Source of the DNA: Archaeoglobus sp. UBA234
Lineage (GTDB): Archaea; Halobacteriota; Archaeoglobi; Archaeoglobales; Archaeoglobaceae
DNA: 64,000 bases
Assembly (NCBI GenBank): GCA_002494625.1
Contig: DACH01000002.1
Location: 14,337 to 78,336, forward strand
Reading direction: 5' to 3'
Shown here: positions 15,963 to 25,242 of the stretch, one piece after another
Position numbering within the stretch: position 1 is the stretch's first letter
How the letters are laid out: each line of letters begins with the position of its first letter
Notes under the pieces: model-generated
What the model was told of the DNA's origin: nothing
Databases searched by the model: none
What the model saw: the letters and a program-made list of their open reading frames with translations, nothing else
Translations under genes and position numbers: made by a program

Positions 15963-17945
15963 ATGACAGAAACAATAGCCAGCCTTTTACAGGAAGGGAG
16001 AACTTTCTATCCTCCAGAAGAGCTTGTGAAGAACTCAAATGTGAAAAAGTTCATGGAGAAGCATGGAATAGAAAATTATGAGGAGCTTCTGGAAAAAGCA
16101 AAAGATACCGAGTGGTTCTGGAACGAGATGGTGAAAGAGGTTGGCATAGAATGGTATTCTCCACCGAAGAAAGTTCTTGAGTGGGAACCCCCCTTTGTAA
16201 AATGGTTTATTGGTGGAAAATACAATATTGCTCATGATGCTCTCGATAAGCAGGCTAAACTAAGAAAAAATAAGGTTGCATATATATGGGAAGGGGAACC
16301 GGGGGATGTTAGAAAACTAACCTATGGTGAACTTAGCAGAGAAGTTAACAGATTTGCAAATGTTCTCAAAGAAATGGGGGTCAAAAAAGGAGATAGAGTT
16401 ACTATCTGGCTACCTATGATTCCCGAACTTCCCATAGCAATGCTTGCCTGTGCAAAGATAGGTGCTATCCACTCAGTTGTTTTCTCGGGATTCAGTGAGA
16501 AGGCACTGCTCGACAGAATCCTCGATGCCGAAGCAAAGATCCTGATTACTGCAGATGGATTTTACAGAGCAGGAAAAACTATAGAGCTAAAAAACAGAGC
16601 AGACAGCATTCTTGGGAGTGCTCCAAGTGTTGAGAAGGTTATAGTCTATGAAAGATGTGGTGTTTCAACAAATATGGAAGATGGACGAGACTACTGGTGG
16701 CATGAGGTTCTGAAAGGCATACCTCACAGCTGTGAGACCGAGCAGCTGGATGCGAATGATATACTCTTCATACTCTACACATCAGGAACGACAGGAAAGC
16801 CAAAGGGTGTTATACATGCACATGGGGGGTATGCTGTTGGAGTTGCTTCAACTCTCAAAATGATATTCGATCTGAAGGAGGACGATATCTGGTGGTGCTC
16901 AGCAGACATAGGATGGATAACAGGGCACAGCTATATTGTCTATGGCCCACTCATTCTCGGAGCCACATCGATCATGTATGAGGGGGCTCCAACCTACCCT
17001 GCTCCTGACAGGTGGTGGGATATAATAGAGAAATACGGGGTTACAGTTTTCTACACTGCCCCAACGGCAATCAGAATGTTCATGAGGCTTGGAGAAGACT
17101 ACCCACAGAAACATGATTTAAGTAGCCTCAGATTGCTTGGAACTGTTGGCGAACCAATTAATCCCGAAGCATGGCTGTGGTACTATAAATACATAGGAAA
17201 TGAAAAGTGCCAGATCATGGACACATGGTGGCAGACGGAGACAGGTATGCAGCTCATTTCACCGCTCCCAATCACACCACTCAAGCCCGGTTCTGCCACA
17301 AAACCATTCCCGGGTATAGAAGCTGATGTTTTTGATTCAGAAGGAAACTCCCTCTACAAAAAGAATGCTGGAGGTTTTCTTGTTATTACAAAACCCTGGC
17401 CCGCAATGCTTCGAGGACTGTGGAGAGCTGAAGAGAGATACATCAGCACCTACTGGAGCACATACAAAGACATTTACTTCACAGGTGATGCTGCCAGAAT
17501 CGATGAAGACGGCTATTTCTGGATTCAGGGAAGACTTGATGATGTCCTGAATGTTTCAGGGCACAGAATTGGAAACTCAGAGGTTGAATCTGCATTAGTC
17601 AGCCACCCAATGGTAAGCGAGGCGGCAGTTGTTGGAAAACCGCATGAGGTCAAGGGTGAGGCTATAGTTGCGTTCGTTGTTGTAAAGAGTCATGTAAAAC
17701 CGGATGAAAAACTGAAGAAAGAGTTAACAGAGCATGTTGCTAAGGAGATCGGAAAGATTGCCCGTCCAGACGAGATCTACTTCGTATCTGATCTGCCAAA
17801 AACGAGAAGTGGTAAGATAATGAGAAGGGTCTGCAGGGCTGTTATGCTTGGTAAAGATCCTGGAGATATCTCCACACTTGCAAATCCCGAGGCAGTTGAG
17901 GTGGTCAAAAAAGCTGCAGAGACGGGAGAGATTTGCTATGGCTGA
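15963..17945 (+). CDS. acs: Acetyl-CoA synthetase, AMP-forming
   Basis: A 660-residue adenylate-forming enzyme making acetyl-CoA from acetate, ATP and CoA. It has the P-loop-like YTSGTTGKPKGVIHAHGG (about 273), WWQTETGMQ (about 424), the hinge aspartate region YFTGDAARIDEDGYFWIQGR (about 505), VSGHRIGN and the catalytic lysine in KTRSGKIMRR near the C terminus. The adjacent symporter subunits make acetate the likely substrate. The gene heads a strand-uniform run to 23.8 kb. Confidence 0.95.
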   Translation: MTETIASLLQEGRTFYPPEELVKNSNVKKFMEKHGIENYEELLEKAKDTEWFWNEMVKEVGIEWYSPPKKVLEWEPPFVKWFIGGKYNIAHDALDKQAKLRKNKVAYIWEGEPGDVRKLTYGELSREVNRFANVLKEMGVKKGDRVTIWLPMIPELPIAMLACAKIGAIHSVVFSGFSEKALLDRILDAEAKILITADGFYRAGKTIELKNRADSILGSAPSVEKVIVYERCGVSTNMEDGRDYWWHEVLKGIPHSCETEQLDANDILFILYTSGTTGKPKGVIHAHGGYAVGVASTLKMIFDLKEDDIWWCSADIGWITGHSYIVYGPLILGATSIMYEGAPTYPAPDRWWDIIEKYGVTVFYTAPTAIRMFMRLGEDYPQKHDLSSLRLLGTVGEPINPEAWLWYYKYIGNEKCQIMDTWWQTETGMQLISPLPITPLKPGSATKPFPGIEADVFDSEGNSLYKKNAGGFLVITKPWPAMLRGLWRAEERYISTYWSTYKDIYFTGDAARIDEDGYFWIQGRLDDVLNVSGHRIGNSEVESALVSHPMVSEAAVVGKPHEVKGEAIVAFVVVKSHVKPDEKLKKELTEHVAKEIGKIARPDEIYFVSDLPKTRSGKIMRRVCRAVMLGKDPGDISTLANPEAVEVVKKAAETGEICYG

Positions 17946-18029
17946 ACCATTTTTTATTTTCACGAGAATTATAATGATAAAATATTATGTTTGTAATTTT
18001 TTGAACTAAAAATTGGATTAGGTGGGAAA

Positions 18030-18299
18030 ATGGTGGTTGAAAAAGAGAGTTTGGAAGTATATAAGAAATACTGGAACCGACTGAAAAAGATTACAGTGAT
18101 ATGGATGATTGCCTGGACTGTTCCGGCAATTTTTCTCCAGCTTCCAGCAAACTCACTCAAACACATCGAAATAATGGGTGGAATTCCGCTGCACTGGTTC
18201 ATGGCTGCTTTTGTTTCTATCGTGCTGGGAATATCCCTGATCTTTCTGTACGCCTATGTTATGGAAAGGACTGACAGGGAGATTCTGGGTAAATACTGA
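18030..18299 (+). CDS. DUF4212 small subunit of sodium/solute symporter
   Basis: An 89-residue protein with two membrane helices (about 23-40 and 52-78), matching the small DUF4212 partner that precedes SSS-family symporters in acetate modules. GGTGGG precedes the ATG. It ends about 20 bp before the large subunit, a fixed pairing in this transporter type. Confidence 0.87.
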   Translation: MVVEKESLEVYKKYWNRLKKITVIWMIAWTVPAIFLQLPANSLKHIEIMGGIPLHWFMAAFVSIVLGISLIFLYAYVMERTDREILGKY

Positions 18300-18320
18300 G
18301 CGGGTTATGGGGTGACAGAT

Positions 18321-20078
18321 ATGGGATTTCTGGAAGGAAAAAATGCGGTAATATTTTTCATCGCACTGTATATTGTAGTTGTTGCAGGAATAGCAGCCAC
18401 TGGAAATGTTTTCGTTGCCTCGGCAGTTGGGGTTTTCGGCTCTCTGTTTCTGTATGTTATTGTTGCCGTACTGATGAGGACGCAGGTTACAAAGGATTTC
18501 TATGTTGCCGGGAGAAGTATAGGGTCCATTCCAATCGGTTCTTCAATAGCATCAAACTGGATGAGTGGAGCATCTTTCGTGAGCATGGCAGGAGCTATAG
18601 CGGTGCTCGGATATGACAGCATGCCCTATATAACAGGCTGGACACTTGGATACTGCATAGCTGCGTTCATGATTGCTCCGTTTATAAGGAGATCTGCCAC
18701 ATATACAGTCCCCGAATTCATAGAAACAAGGGCTGCTAACTGGTCAGTTGCAAGAGTTATAGCTGTCCTCATGCTCTTTATAGTGTCGTTTACATACCTT
18801 GTCGCCCAGTTAGTTGCAACCGGGGTTATAATAGGCAGATTTCTTGGACTTCCTGCTGTTCTTGGAGCTTTTCTTGGTTCAGCTATTGTTATACTCTTTG
18901 CAGGAACTGGAGGCTGGAGATCGGTTGTCTGGGTTCAGGTTACCCAGTACTGGATTCTTATTACCGCCTACTGGATCGCATTTTTAACAGCCGCTTATGT
19001 CGCAGGAATATTCAAGCCATGGCCACACTTTGGATATGGAGAATTACTCACCCAGCTTGAGAGCAGAGAGGTATCATTTGGTTTGAAAGCATTCACAGAG
19101 CCATTTACAAAAACATTTGGAGGAGGTACCGGAGAAATCAACTGGATCCTGTCGGCATTATGTCTGATGCTGGGTACGGTTGGACTCCCCCATGTCCTCT
19201 CGCAGTTCTACTTGGTCAGAGATGTTAAAACTGCAAGATACGGAGTGGGATGGGGTCTAACATTCATAGCTCTGCTGTATCTGACCGCTCCTGTGTATGC
19301 AATTCTGGCAAGATCTGCTTTCTCCTCAGCCTGGGGAATGCCAATCGATCAGGTCAAGCAGTTATCCTGGATCCAGAAATGGTTGCCTACAGGACTCGTT
19401 AAAATCACCGATCTGAATGGTGATGGAATACTCCAGCCTGCAGAGATGTCTTTCCACAAAGACATAGTTGTCGTTGGAATGCCAGATATGTTTGGCTTAC
19501 CGTGGTTCATTGCAATGATAGTGGCTGTTGGAGGTCTTGCTGCTGCTCTCAGTACAGCAAATGGATTGCTCATGGTTATGACGGTCGGAGCTACAAGGGA
19601 CATCTACAAGAGGTTCATAAACCCCAATGTTACCGAGAGGAGAGAGATCTGGGTTGGCAGAACAATGCTCATCATCCTTGCATTAGTTTCAGGATTTGCA
19701 GGAGCAAGAGCACTGATGGACCCCACATTCTCTAGGTATGTTGCACTGCTGGTTGGATGGGCATTTGTTTTTGCAACAGCTTCCTTCACACCAATAATTA
19801 TACTGGGAATATTCTGGAAAGGACTCAACAGATACGGAATAGTCGCAGGAATGATTGCAGGTATGGGAATTGCACTGCCCTATGTCATCGGTGTCGGTCT
19901 CTTTGGTATATCACCTATAGTCTTCTCCGGACATAAGATAGGTACGCTCGCATGGGGTGTTGTTGCATTCTTTGTCAACCTGATGGTGGCGACAATAGTT
20001 TCACTGGCAACAAAAGCAGAAAAAGCGAATCCTCCAGAAACGATTGAGTTCGTTGAAAAGCTCAAGATTCCAGAATAA
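18321..20078 (+). CDS. Sodium:solute symporter, probable acetate/monocarboxylate permease
   Basis: A roughly 585-residue SSS-family permease with about 13 membrane helices; the N-terminal core VAGRSIGSIPIGSSIASNWMSGASFVS carries the conserved sodium/substrate region. Its place after acs and DUF4212 points to acetate uptake. An unusual loop, DLNGDGILQPAE (19410-19445), matches a canonical EF-hand calcium loop (D-x-N-x-D-G-x-L-x-x-x-E) between two helices. I prefer ATG 18321 (GGGGTGA upstream) over GTG 18312. Confidence 0.88.
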   Translation: MGFLEGKNAVIFFIALYIVVVAGIAATGNVFVASAVGVFGSLFLYVIVAVLMRTQVTKDFYVAGRSIGSIPIGSSIASNWMSGASFVSMAGAIAVLGYDSMPYITGWTLGYCIAAFMIAPFIRRSATYTVPEFIETRAANWSVARVIAVLMLFIVSFTYLVAQLVATGVIIGRFLGLPAVLGAFLGSAIVILFAGTGGWRSVVWVQVTQYWILITAYWIAFLTAAYVAGIFKPWPHFGYGELLTQLESREVSFGLKAFTEPFTKTFGGGTGEINWILSALCLMLGTVGLPHVLSQFYLVRDVKTARYGVGWGLTFIALLYLTAPVYAILARSAFSSAWGMPIDQVKQLSWIQKWLPTGLVKITDLNGDGILQPAEMSFHKDIVVVGMPDMFGLPWFIAMIVAVGGLAAALSTANGLLMVMTVGATRDIYKRFINPNVTERREIWVGRTMLIILALVSGFAGARALMDPTFSRYVALLVGWAFVFATASFTPIIILGIFWKGLNRYGIVAGMIAGMGIALPYVIGVGLFGISPIVFSGHKIGTLAWGVVAFFVNLMVATIVSLATKAEKANPPETIEFVEKLKIPE

Positions 20079-20110
20079 ATAATTTTTTTATATTTTTATA
20101 ACAATGTACT

Positions 20111-21538
20111 ATGGAAAGTATTAAAAAATTAAAACCAACGAATACTATGAATTATGATGAGTTCAGCGATCGGAAGAACACATTACACAGGTTTATCAAG
20201 CGTAATCTTGTCTGGATAACCCCTGAAGCTACAGTAAAAGAAGCTGCTAAGCTAATGCATCGAGAAAATGTTTCCTCTATTGTTGTTATTAAAAATGAAA
20301 TTCCTCTTGGTATAATAACCGACTCAGATCTCCGGAGATTGATTGCAGATGGGTATGACATGGAGAGGAGCCTTGACGATGTTCTCAGACAGAAATTCAA
20401 AAGACAGCCCAGTCTGATAACAGTTGATGTTAATGAAAGTATCCATGAAGCTCTTTCGAAAATGCTTGAACACAGAATAAAACATACAGTTGTGATGGAA
20501 GCAGGAAAACCAAAAGGCGTTGTAACCATAGGTGATATCGCATACAGGCTGAGTCCTTTTTATGTGTATTATGCTATAAGACTCAGAAAAGCCAAAAAAA
20601 TAGGAGAGATAAAAGAGATTCTTGACGAATTCAAGGATGAAATCATCAGATATGCTTTGAAATTCGCTGAAAAACCTGAAGAAGGAAGAACTGGATTTTT
20701 TTTCGAAACAATCAGCTATGTTGTAGACACAGCCCTCAGATCGCTGGTGGAAATAACTGGGGAAGTCCCAGAAAATCTCGTTTATGCTGCAACCGGAAGT
20801 TGGGGGAGAAGAGAGCAGTTTATCCTCACAGATAGAGACACAATAGCAATTTACCAAGAGGAGAAGGAAAAAGATGAGTTTGATAGCCTGATTGATGAAA
20901 TTGATGTCAGATCATTCATAGAGGAAATTGAGGACTGCATGGATGAGGTCGGATTTCCTCCCTGTCCTCATGGATATACATCCCGCAATCTCTGTTTCAG
21001 AACTGATGAACTGATAGAGCATATAGACAGATGGTGTGGGGACGCAGAGAAGTATGCTGTCAATATATCCATTATTGCAGATTCAAGGCCACTTTTGGGT
21101 AATTCAGCAATTCTTGAGAGGATTAAACGAAGACTCATTGACAAAATGAGGAGAAACAGATTTTTCGTGAGTCAGTCACTGATTTACAAACCTCCATTAT
21201 CTCTTCTGGGAATTTCAAAATCCTTTGACTTTAAATCGAGAGCTGTCGCTCCACTGGAATATCCAATAAGAGCGCTGGCAATCACAAATGGTGTTCTATC
21301 ACTTTCAACTCCTGAAAGGATAAAGACACTTGGAGAGAGAGGAATAATTTCGAGCGAGATGTCCCATGATCTCCTCTACGCCTACAACATAATAATGAAA
21401 CTCAAAATCATGCTTCAGGCAAGGTTTGAAGAGGAACTGGAGCTATCAACTCTTTCTGCAATTGAGAGAAAGATGCTTGAAGATGCCCTGAAGACGGTAA
21501 AACTCTTTCAGGACTACACAGAAAAGAATTTTACTTAG
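20111..21538 (+). CDS. CBS-domain DUF294 nucleotidyltransferase-like signalling protein
   Basis: A 475-residue protein. Two CBS repeats occupy about 30-155 (VKEAAKLMHRENVSSIVVI, PLGIITDSDLRRLI; VNESIHEALSKMLEHRIKHT). A nucleotidyltransferase domain follows with GSWGRREQFILTDRDT, the G-S-x-G-R-x-E...T-D-x-D metal-binding pattern, then a helical C-terminal domain. It resembles GlnD-type DUF294 proteins found beside bacterial acetate transporters. Adenine nucleotides bound by CBS probably tune a modification reaction on an unknown target (inference). Confidence 0.85.
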   Translation: MESIKKLKPTNTMNYDEFSDRKNTLHRFIKRNLVWITPEATVKEAAKLMHRENVSSIVVIKNEIPLGIITDSDLRRLIADGYDMERSLDDVLRQKFKRQPSLITVDVNESIHEALSKMLEHRIKHTVVMEAGKPKGVVTIGDIAYRLSPFYVYYAIRLRKAKKIGEIKEILDEFKDEIIRYALKFAEKPEEGRTGFFFETISYVVDTALRSLVEITGEVPENLVYAATGSWGRREQFILTDRDTIAIYQEEKEKDEFDSLIDEIDVRSFIEEIEDCMDEVGFPPCPHGYTSRNLCFRTDELIEHIDRWCGDAEKYAVNISIIADSRPLLGNSAILERIKRRLIDKMRRNRFFVSQSLIYKPPLSLLGISKSFDFKSRAVAPLEYPIRALAITNGVLSLSTPERIKTLGERGIISSEMSHDLLYAYNIIMKLKIMLQARFEEELELSTLSAIERKMLEDALKTVKLFQDYTEKNFT

Positions 21539-21543
21539 ACGAG

Positions 21544-23199
21544 ATGATTGATATGCTTCCTCCGGCAGAGTACCTTTCGAGAATAAAACCTTTCTCCTTT
21601 CTTTCGAACGAAGAGCTTGCGGAATTTACCAGAAGAATGGAAGTTGTATTCTACAGAGCCGGAAAAACGGTTTTTAAATCAGGAAAAATCCTCAAAAGAA
21701 TCTACTTTATACGAGAGGGTAAAATAGGATTGTTCAACGGTAAAGATTTGGTAGAGATCGCCGGACGCGATGAAATGATCGAAATAAAATCATCGATTCT
21801 TGGTCATGAAACCGAATTCACAGCGAGAGCAATGGAGGATTCAGTTCTGTTTGAGATTGACTCAGAGGTAGTAAATAAAATAATGGAAAGGAACAGGAAT
21901 TTTGGAGAATTTCTGAAAAGATTTCTCTCAAGAAAATTTCTATCACTTCTCAGATTGCTTGATACTGAAAGAATCGAGGATATATATGCCGATCCGGTAA
22001 ACTCCCTTATTAAAAAGAGTCCTATTTTTTGTTTTAAGGGGCAATCGATAAAAGAGACTGTAAGGCTCATGAATACCCATAAAGTCGGCAGTGTAGTTGT
22101 GGTTGACTCAGGAATGTTTCCTGTTGGAATTGTTACTCACACAGATATTGTCCGGGTTTTTGATGAGAATATACCCTTAGAAAATTCTGTTGAAAGTATC
22201 ATGTCCTCACCCGTTGTGGCTATCGATTCAGAGGGTTCAATCATGGACGCCTACATAAAATTCATCACAAATGATATAAATCATCTCGCTGTAGTAGAAG
22301 ATGGGAAACTCACGGGTGTAGTGTCCATCAAAGACATTCTCTCAAGGCTTGAAGCTCACAGCTCACTCCTTTCTGTTTCGAAAGATATAATCAAATCCAA
22401 AACTCCTGATGAGATAAGAAATGCTTCCACAGAGATAAACCGATTAATCTTAAATATGTTTACCTCCGGATTTGATTACTCATCGATTTCAACGGTTATA
22501 TCAACCCAGACTGACATCCTTATAAGAAAAATTTTGTTATCCAGCCTAGGAAAAGAGAACAACCTCGTTATAGCACCCTTTGGTGATTATGGGAGAAGAG
22601 AGCTTATCTTCCCGCTCAGAATCGGTCTGCTCATAGTTGGTGACAGACACTACTGCAGGGAAGTCGAAAGCTCGATCATTAACACAGTTTCGAACATTGA
22701 GGTTGAAAGTATTGAATGCTGCCCTGTGAATGAGATCGGTGAATATCTGAAGAACCTGAATTCTGAGATGTTTCTGAACCTTATCGATTCCAGATACCTC
22801 TATGGGAACGGAAGTTTTTATATCAACTTCAGGAAAGTCTTCGCGAGTTCAATAAATGATGAGCTGGCAGTTTCTATGATCAGGAAACTTGCAAGACTTA
22901 ACAAGGTGGATCATGAGAATATGTCTAAAATAATCGCTGAGGGTATTAAGGCAGTATCACTCCTCCATGGTGACATAACCTCCAGACCCACCTGGGATAG
23001 AATAAAAATCCTTTCTGATAAGGGAGTGATCGATAAGGAACTCTCTGACAGTTTGAAGGAGGCATATATGGCTCTGAAAAATATTGAGTTGAAGGGAAAG
23101 CTAAAAGGAGGACAGGGAAGGATAGAGAAGATTCTGGTTAAAAAAACATCAGAAGTTATCAGGGAGATGCAGGCATGGATGGCAGAATATCTGGATTAG
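21544..23199 (+). CDS. cNMP-binding/CBS/DUF294 protein with degraded nucleotidyltransferase site
   Basis: A 551-residue paralogue of the previous protein with an extra N-terminal cyclic-nucleotide-binding-like domain (about 10-130, including FKSGKILKRIYFIREGKIGLF). Two CBS repeats follow (about 160-280). The nucleotidyltransferase domain reads FGDYGRRELIFPLRIGLL where the active relative has GS and TDRD, so metal ligands are missing and catalysis is unlikely. It probably acts as a regulatory partner. It is 5 bp downstream of its paralogue. Confidence 0.82.
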   Translation: MIDMLPPAEYLSRIKPFSFLSNEELAEFTRRMEVVFYRAGKTVFKSGKILKRIYFIREGKIGLFNGKDLVEIAGRDEMIEIKSSILGHETEFTARAMEDSVLFEIDSEVVNKIMERNRNFGEFLKRFLSRKFLSLLRLLDTERIEDIYADPVNSLIKKSPIFCFKGQSIKETVRLMNTHKVGSVVVVDSGMFPVGIVTHTDIVRVFDENIPLENSVESIMSSPVVAIDSEGSIMDAYIKFITNDINHLAVVEDGKLTGVVSIKDILSRLEAHSSLLSVSKDIIKSKTPDEIRNASTEINRLILNMFTSGFDYSSISTVISTQTDILIRKILLSSLGKENNLVIAPFGDYGRRELIFPLRIGLLIVGDRHYCREVESSIINTVSNIEVESIECCPVNEIGEYLKNLNSEMFLNLIDSRYLYGNGSFYINFRKVFASSINDELAVSMIRKLARLNKVDHENMSKIIAEGIKAVSLLHGDITSRPTWDRIKILSDKGVIDKELSDSLKEAYMALKNIELKGKLKGGQGRIEKILVKKTSEVIREMQAWMAEYLD

Positions 23200-23804
23200 A
23201 GTTCGAAAAAGAATTTGAAAAAGCAGAGTTCAGGATAATAGACCTGGAAACTACAGGTTTGAGTCCAAAAAAAGATGAGATTCTGTCCATAGCAATTGTT
23301 CCAATGACAGGGTGGAGAATCCGTATAGGAGATTCCTTTTACTCCCTCATCAAACCTGAAAAATTCAATCACAGATCAATAGAATATCACGGAATCTGTC
23401 CCGGAGATGTCAACAATGCTCCGTCCTTTGAGAAGATCGGAAGAAAAATCCACGAAATGCTGAATGGAAAAATCATTGTTGGATATGCAACGGCTTTCGA
23501 TATTGAGTTCCTGAAAAGATTTTTCAGGAAAAAATTAAAGATTAAGTTATCTCTTGAAAGGTATGCTGATATTTCGGAGATTGAAGCTTGGATAATCAGA
23601 AAGAAGGGAATTGCGATTTCATACAGACTTGACTTCGATGCGATACTTAAAACATATGGAATAGAGCCATCATCCCGGCACAATGCGTTGAGTGATGCAT
23701 ATTTTACAGCCAGAATATTCCAGAAACAGCTAAAAAAATTGCTGGAATACAGGGCAACCATATCAGATCTCATAAAGATAGGAAGAAGGCTTTTTATCTT
23801 CTGA
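23175..23804 (+). CDS. DnaQ-like 3'-5' exonuclease
   Basis: A 209-residue DEDD-family exonuclease. Motif I is FRIIDLETTGLSPKKDEILS, motif II includes VGYATAFDIEFLKRFF, and motif III SSRHNALSDAYFTARIFQ supplies the histidine and last aspartate (DEDDh type). GGGAG precedes the ATG, and the gene overlaps the upstream stop by 25 bp. The same symporter-DUF294-exonuclease order occurs in bacteria, so this is a conserved functional module whose exonuclease role is unclear. Confidence 0.85.
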   Translation: MDGRISGLEFEKEFEKAEFRIIDLETTGLSPKKDEILSIAIVPMTGWRIRIGDSFYSLIKPEKFNHRSIEYHGICPGDVNNAPSFEKIGRKIHEMLNGKIIVGYATAFDIEFLKRFFRKKLKIKLSLERYADISEIEAWIIRKKGIAISYRLDFDAILKTYGIEPSSRHNALSDAYFTARIFQKQLKKLLEYRATISDLIKIGRRLFIF

Positions 23805-23834
23805 AATGAAGCAATATAACATGGCTTGGATGAT

Positions 23835-24395
23835 TTAAGCCATTTTCAATTTGTAAGCAACACTTTCCTCTCCTCCATCATAATGCAGCGTGAAAACCAG
23901 ATTAACATACTCTGACTCTCTTATTTTCATGGCTCCAAAAAGATCGACACTGATTCGCACCTCTCTTTCAACAGCCTCATTTCTTTTGAGATTTCCCAGA
24001 TAAACTTCCACATAGTCTCCACCATTGATAATAATCCTTTCATCACCGGCAAAAAGCTCAAGGGTTGCTTTAACATTATTTAAGTTTTCATTTACCAGAA
24101 TCCTTGCTGTTATAATTCTCGAAAGAAGGCTATCCTGCTCGATCTTTATTATTTCAAGGGTAAACTTATCACCTTTCAACTCTGTCGGAGTGCAACTATC
24201 ACACACTTTTCCTGTCTCAAAGCTTGATCCGGTCTTTTTTTCACTTTCGGTGATTTTTTGATTATCTTCTAGATAACCTATCCCGATGAAATCATTCTGA
24301 AGGTTAGAGGACTGATGGAGGATTTCATCTTTGAGGATCGTGAGCCCTACAAGGAGAACAAATATGATCAATCCAGTCATAAAATATTTTTCCAT
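23835..24395 (-). CDS. Secreted or membrane-anchored protein, unknown
   Basis: A 186-residue protein with one N-terminal hydrophobic helix (about 5-22), a polar linker with a CDSC pair (about 65-68), and a C-terminal beta-rich region. LELFAGDERIIINGGDYVEVYLGNLKRNEAVEREVRISV resembles an immunoglobulin-like extracellular fold. I do not recognise the family. Convergent with the exonuclease gene. Confidence 0.6.
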   Translation of the reverse strand: MEKYFMTGLIIFVLLVGLTILKDEILHQSSNLQNDFIGIGYLEDNQKITESEKKTGSSFETGKVCDSCTPTELKGDKFTLEIIKIEQDSLLSRIITARILVNENLNNVKATLELFAGDERIIINGGDYVEVYLGNLKRNEAVEREVRISVDLFGAMKIRESEYVNLVFTLHYDGGEESVAYKLKMA

Positions 24396-24536
24396 ATAAT
24401 TAGTAGAATGTGAAAAAAGTTAAATCATTTCGCTTTTTTACATGATAATGAGGATATATAATTAAAATTCCTTTTCAATGCAAATTTTCAGCGAGAGACC
24501 ACTACATTTTTAAATTCCCGCTACTTTCAAGCTTTA

Positions 24537-25238
24537 ATGAGAATTCCCCTGTACATAGAAATGTCAAACAAAAATGTCCTCATAATTGGTGGAGGGGGGG
24601 TAGGAACCTCCAGAGCCAGAAAATTCCTTCAGGCTGGAGCCAATGTCAGGGTTCTCAGCATGGAGTTCAGTCCTGAGTTGAAAGAGCTTGAGGGTGAGGG
24701 TAAACTTCAGCTTATAAAAGGTGACGCCTATGATATCTCTGTCCTTGAACCCCTTCTCGAGTGGGCAAACATTGTAACGGTCGCTGTTGGAGATTTAAAT
24801 GTAAACGAGATAGTCAAAGATATTGCAAGAAATAAGAAATGCTTTCTGAACCTTGCTAATAATGCTGCTGAAACTGAAATAGTAGTTCCTTTTGAGGGAG
24901 AATATGAAGGAATAAGGTTTTCAGTTACAACCGAGGGTAAAAGCGGAGTGGTCGCCAGAATTGTGAGAGATTCCTTTCTTGAAACGCTCAAAGAAAGTGA
25001 TGAAACAATATATCTTTTGAAATCGATGGAGTATCTCAAAAAGCATATGAAAGAAGAAGGTATTCCAATTAACCTCAGAATGCGTCTCTACTTTGAGATT
25101 TTTTCAGATGAAGATTTCAGAAAGCTTGTGAGTGAGGGGAGGGTTGAAGAGGCAAAGAAGCTTGCAAGAAAACTTGTAAAAGAATATGCTGAAGGAAAAA
25201 GAGAATTCAGAGTTGAGAATAATCTCAGTTTCGGGTGA
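24537..25238 (+). CDS. Precorrin-2 dehydrogenase (siroheme synthase, Met8/SirC-like)
   Basis: A 233-residue protein with an N-terminal NAD fold, NVLIIGGGGVGTSRARKFLQ, followed by VAVGDLNVNEIV and FLNLANNAAETEIVVPF, then FSVTTEGKSGVVARIVRDSF, typical of the Met8/CysG-N family. It oxidises precorrin-2 to sirohydrochlorin. It precedes the siroheme decarboxylase gene by 4 bp. Siroheme also serves the sulfite reductase at 5.5 kb. Confidence 0.9.
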   Translation: MRIPLYIEMSNKNVLIIGGGGVGTSRARKFLQAGANVRVLSMEFSPELKELEGEGKLQLIKGDAYDISVLEPLLEWANIVTVAVGDLNVNEIVKDIARNKKCFLNLANNAAETEIVVPFEGEYEGIRFSVTTEGKSGVVARIVRDSFLETLKESDETIYLLKSMEYLKKHMKEEGIPINLRMRLYFEIFSDEDFRKLVSEGRVEEAKKLARKLVKEYAEGKREFRVENNLSFG

Positions 25239-25242
25239 TGTT

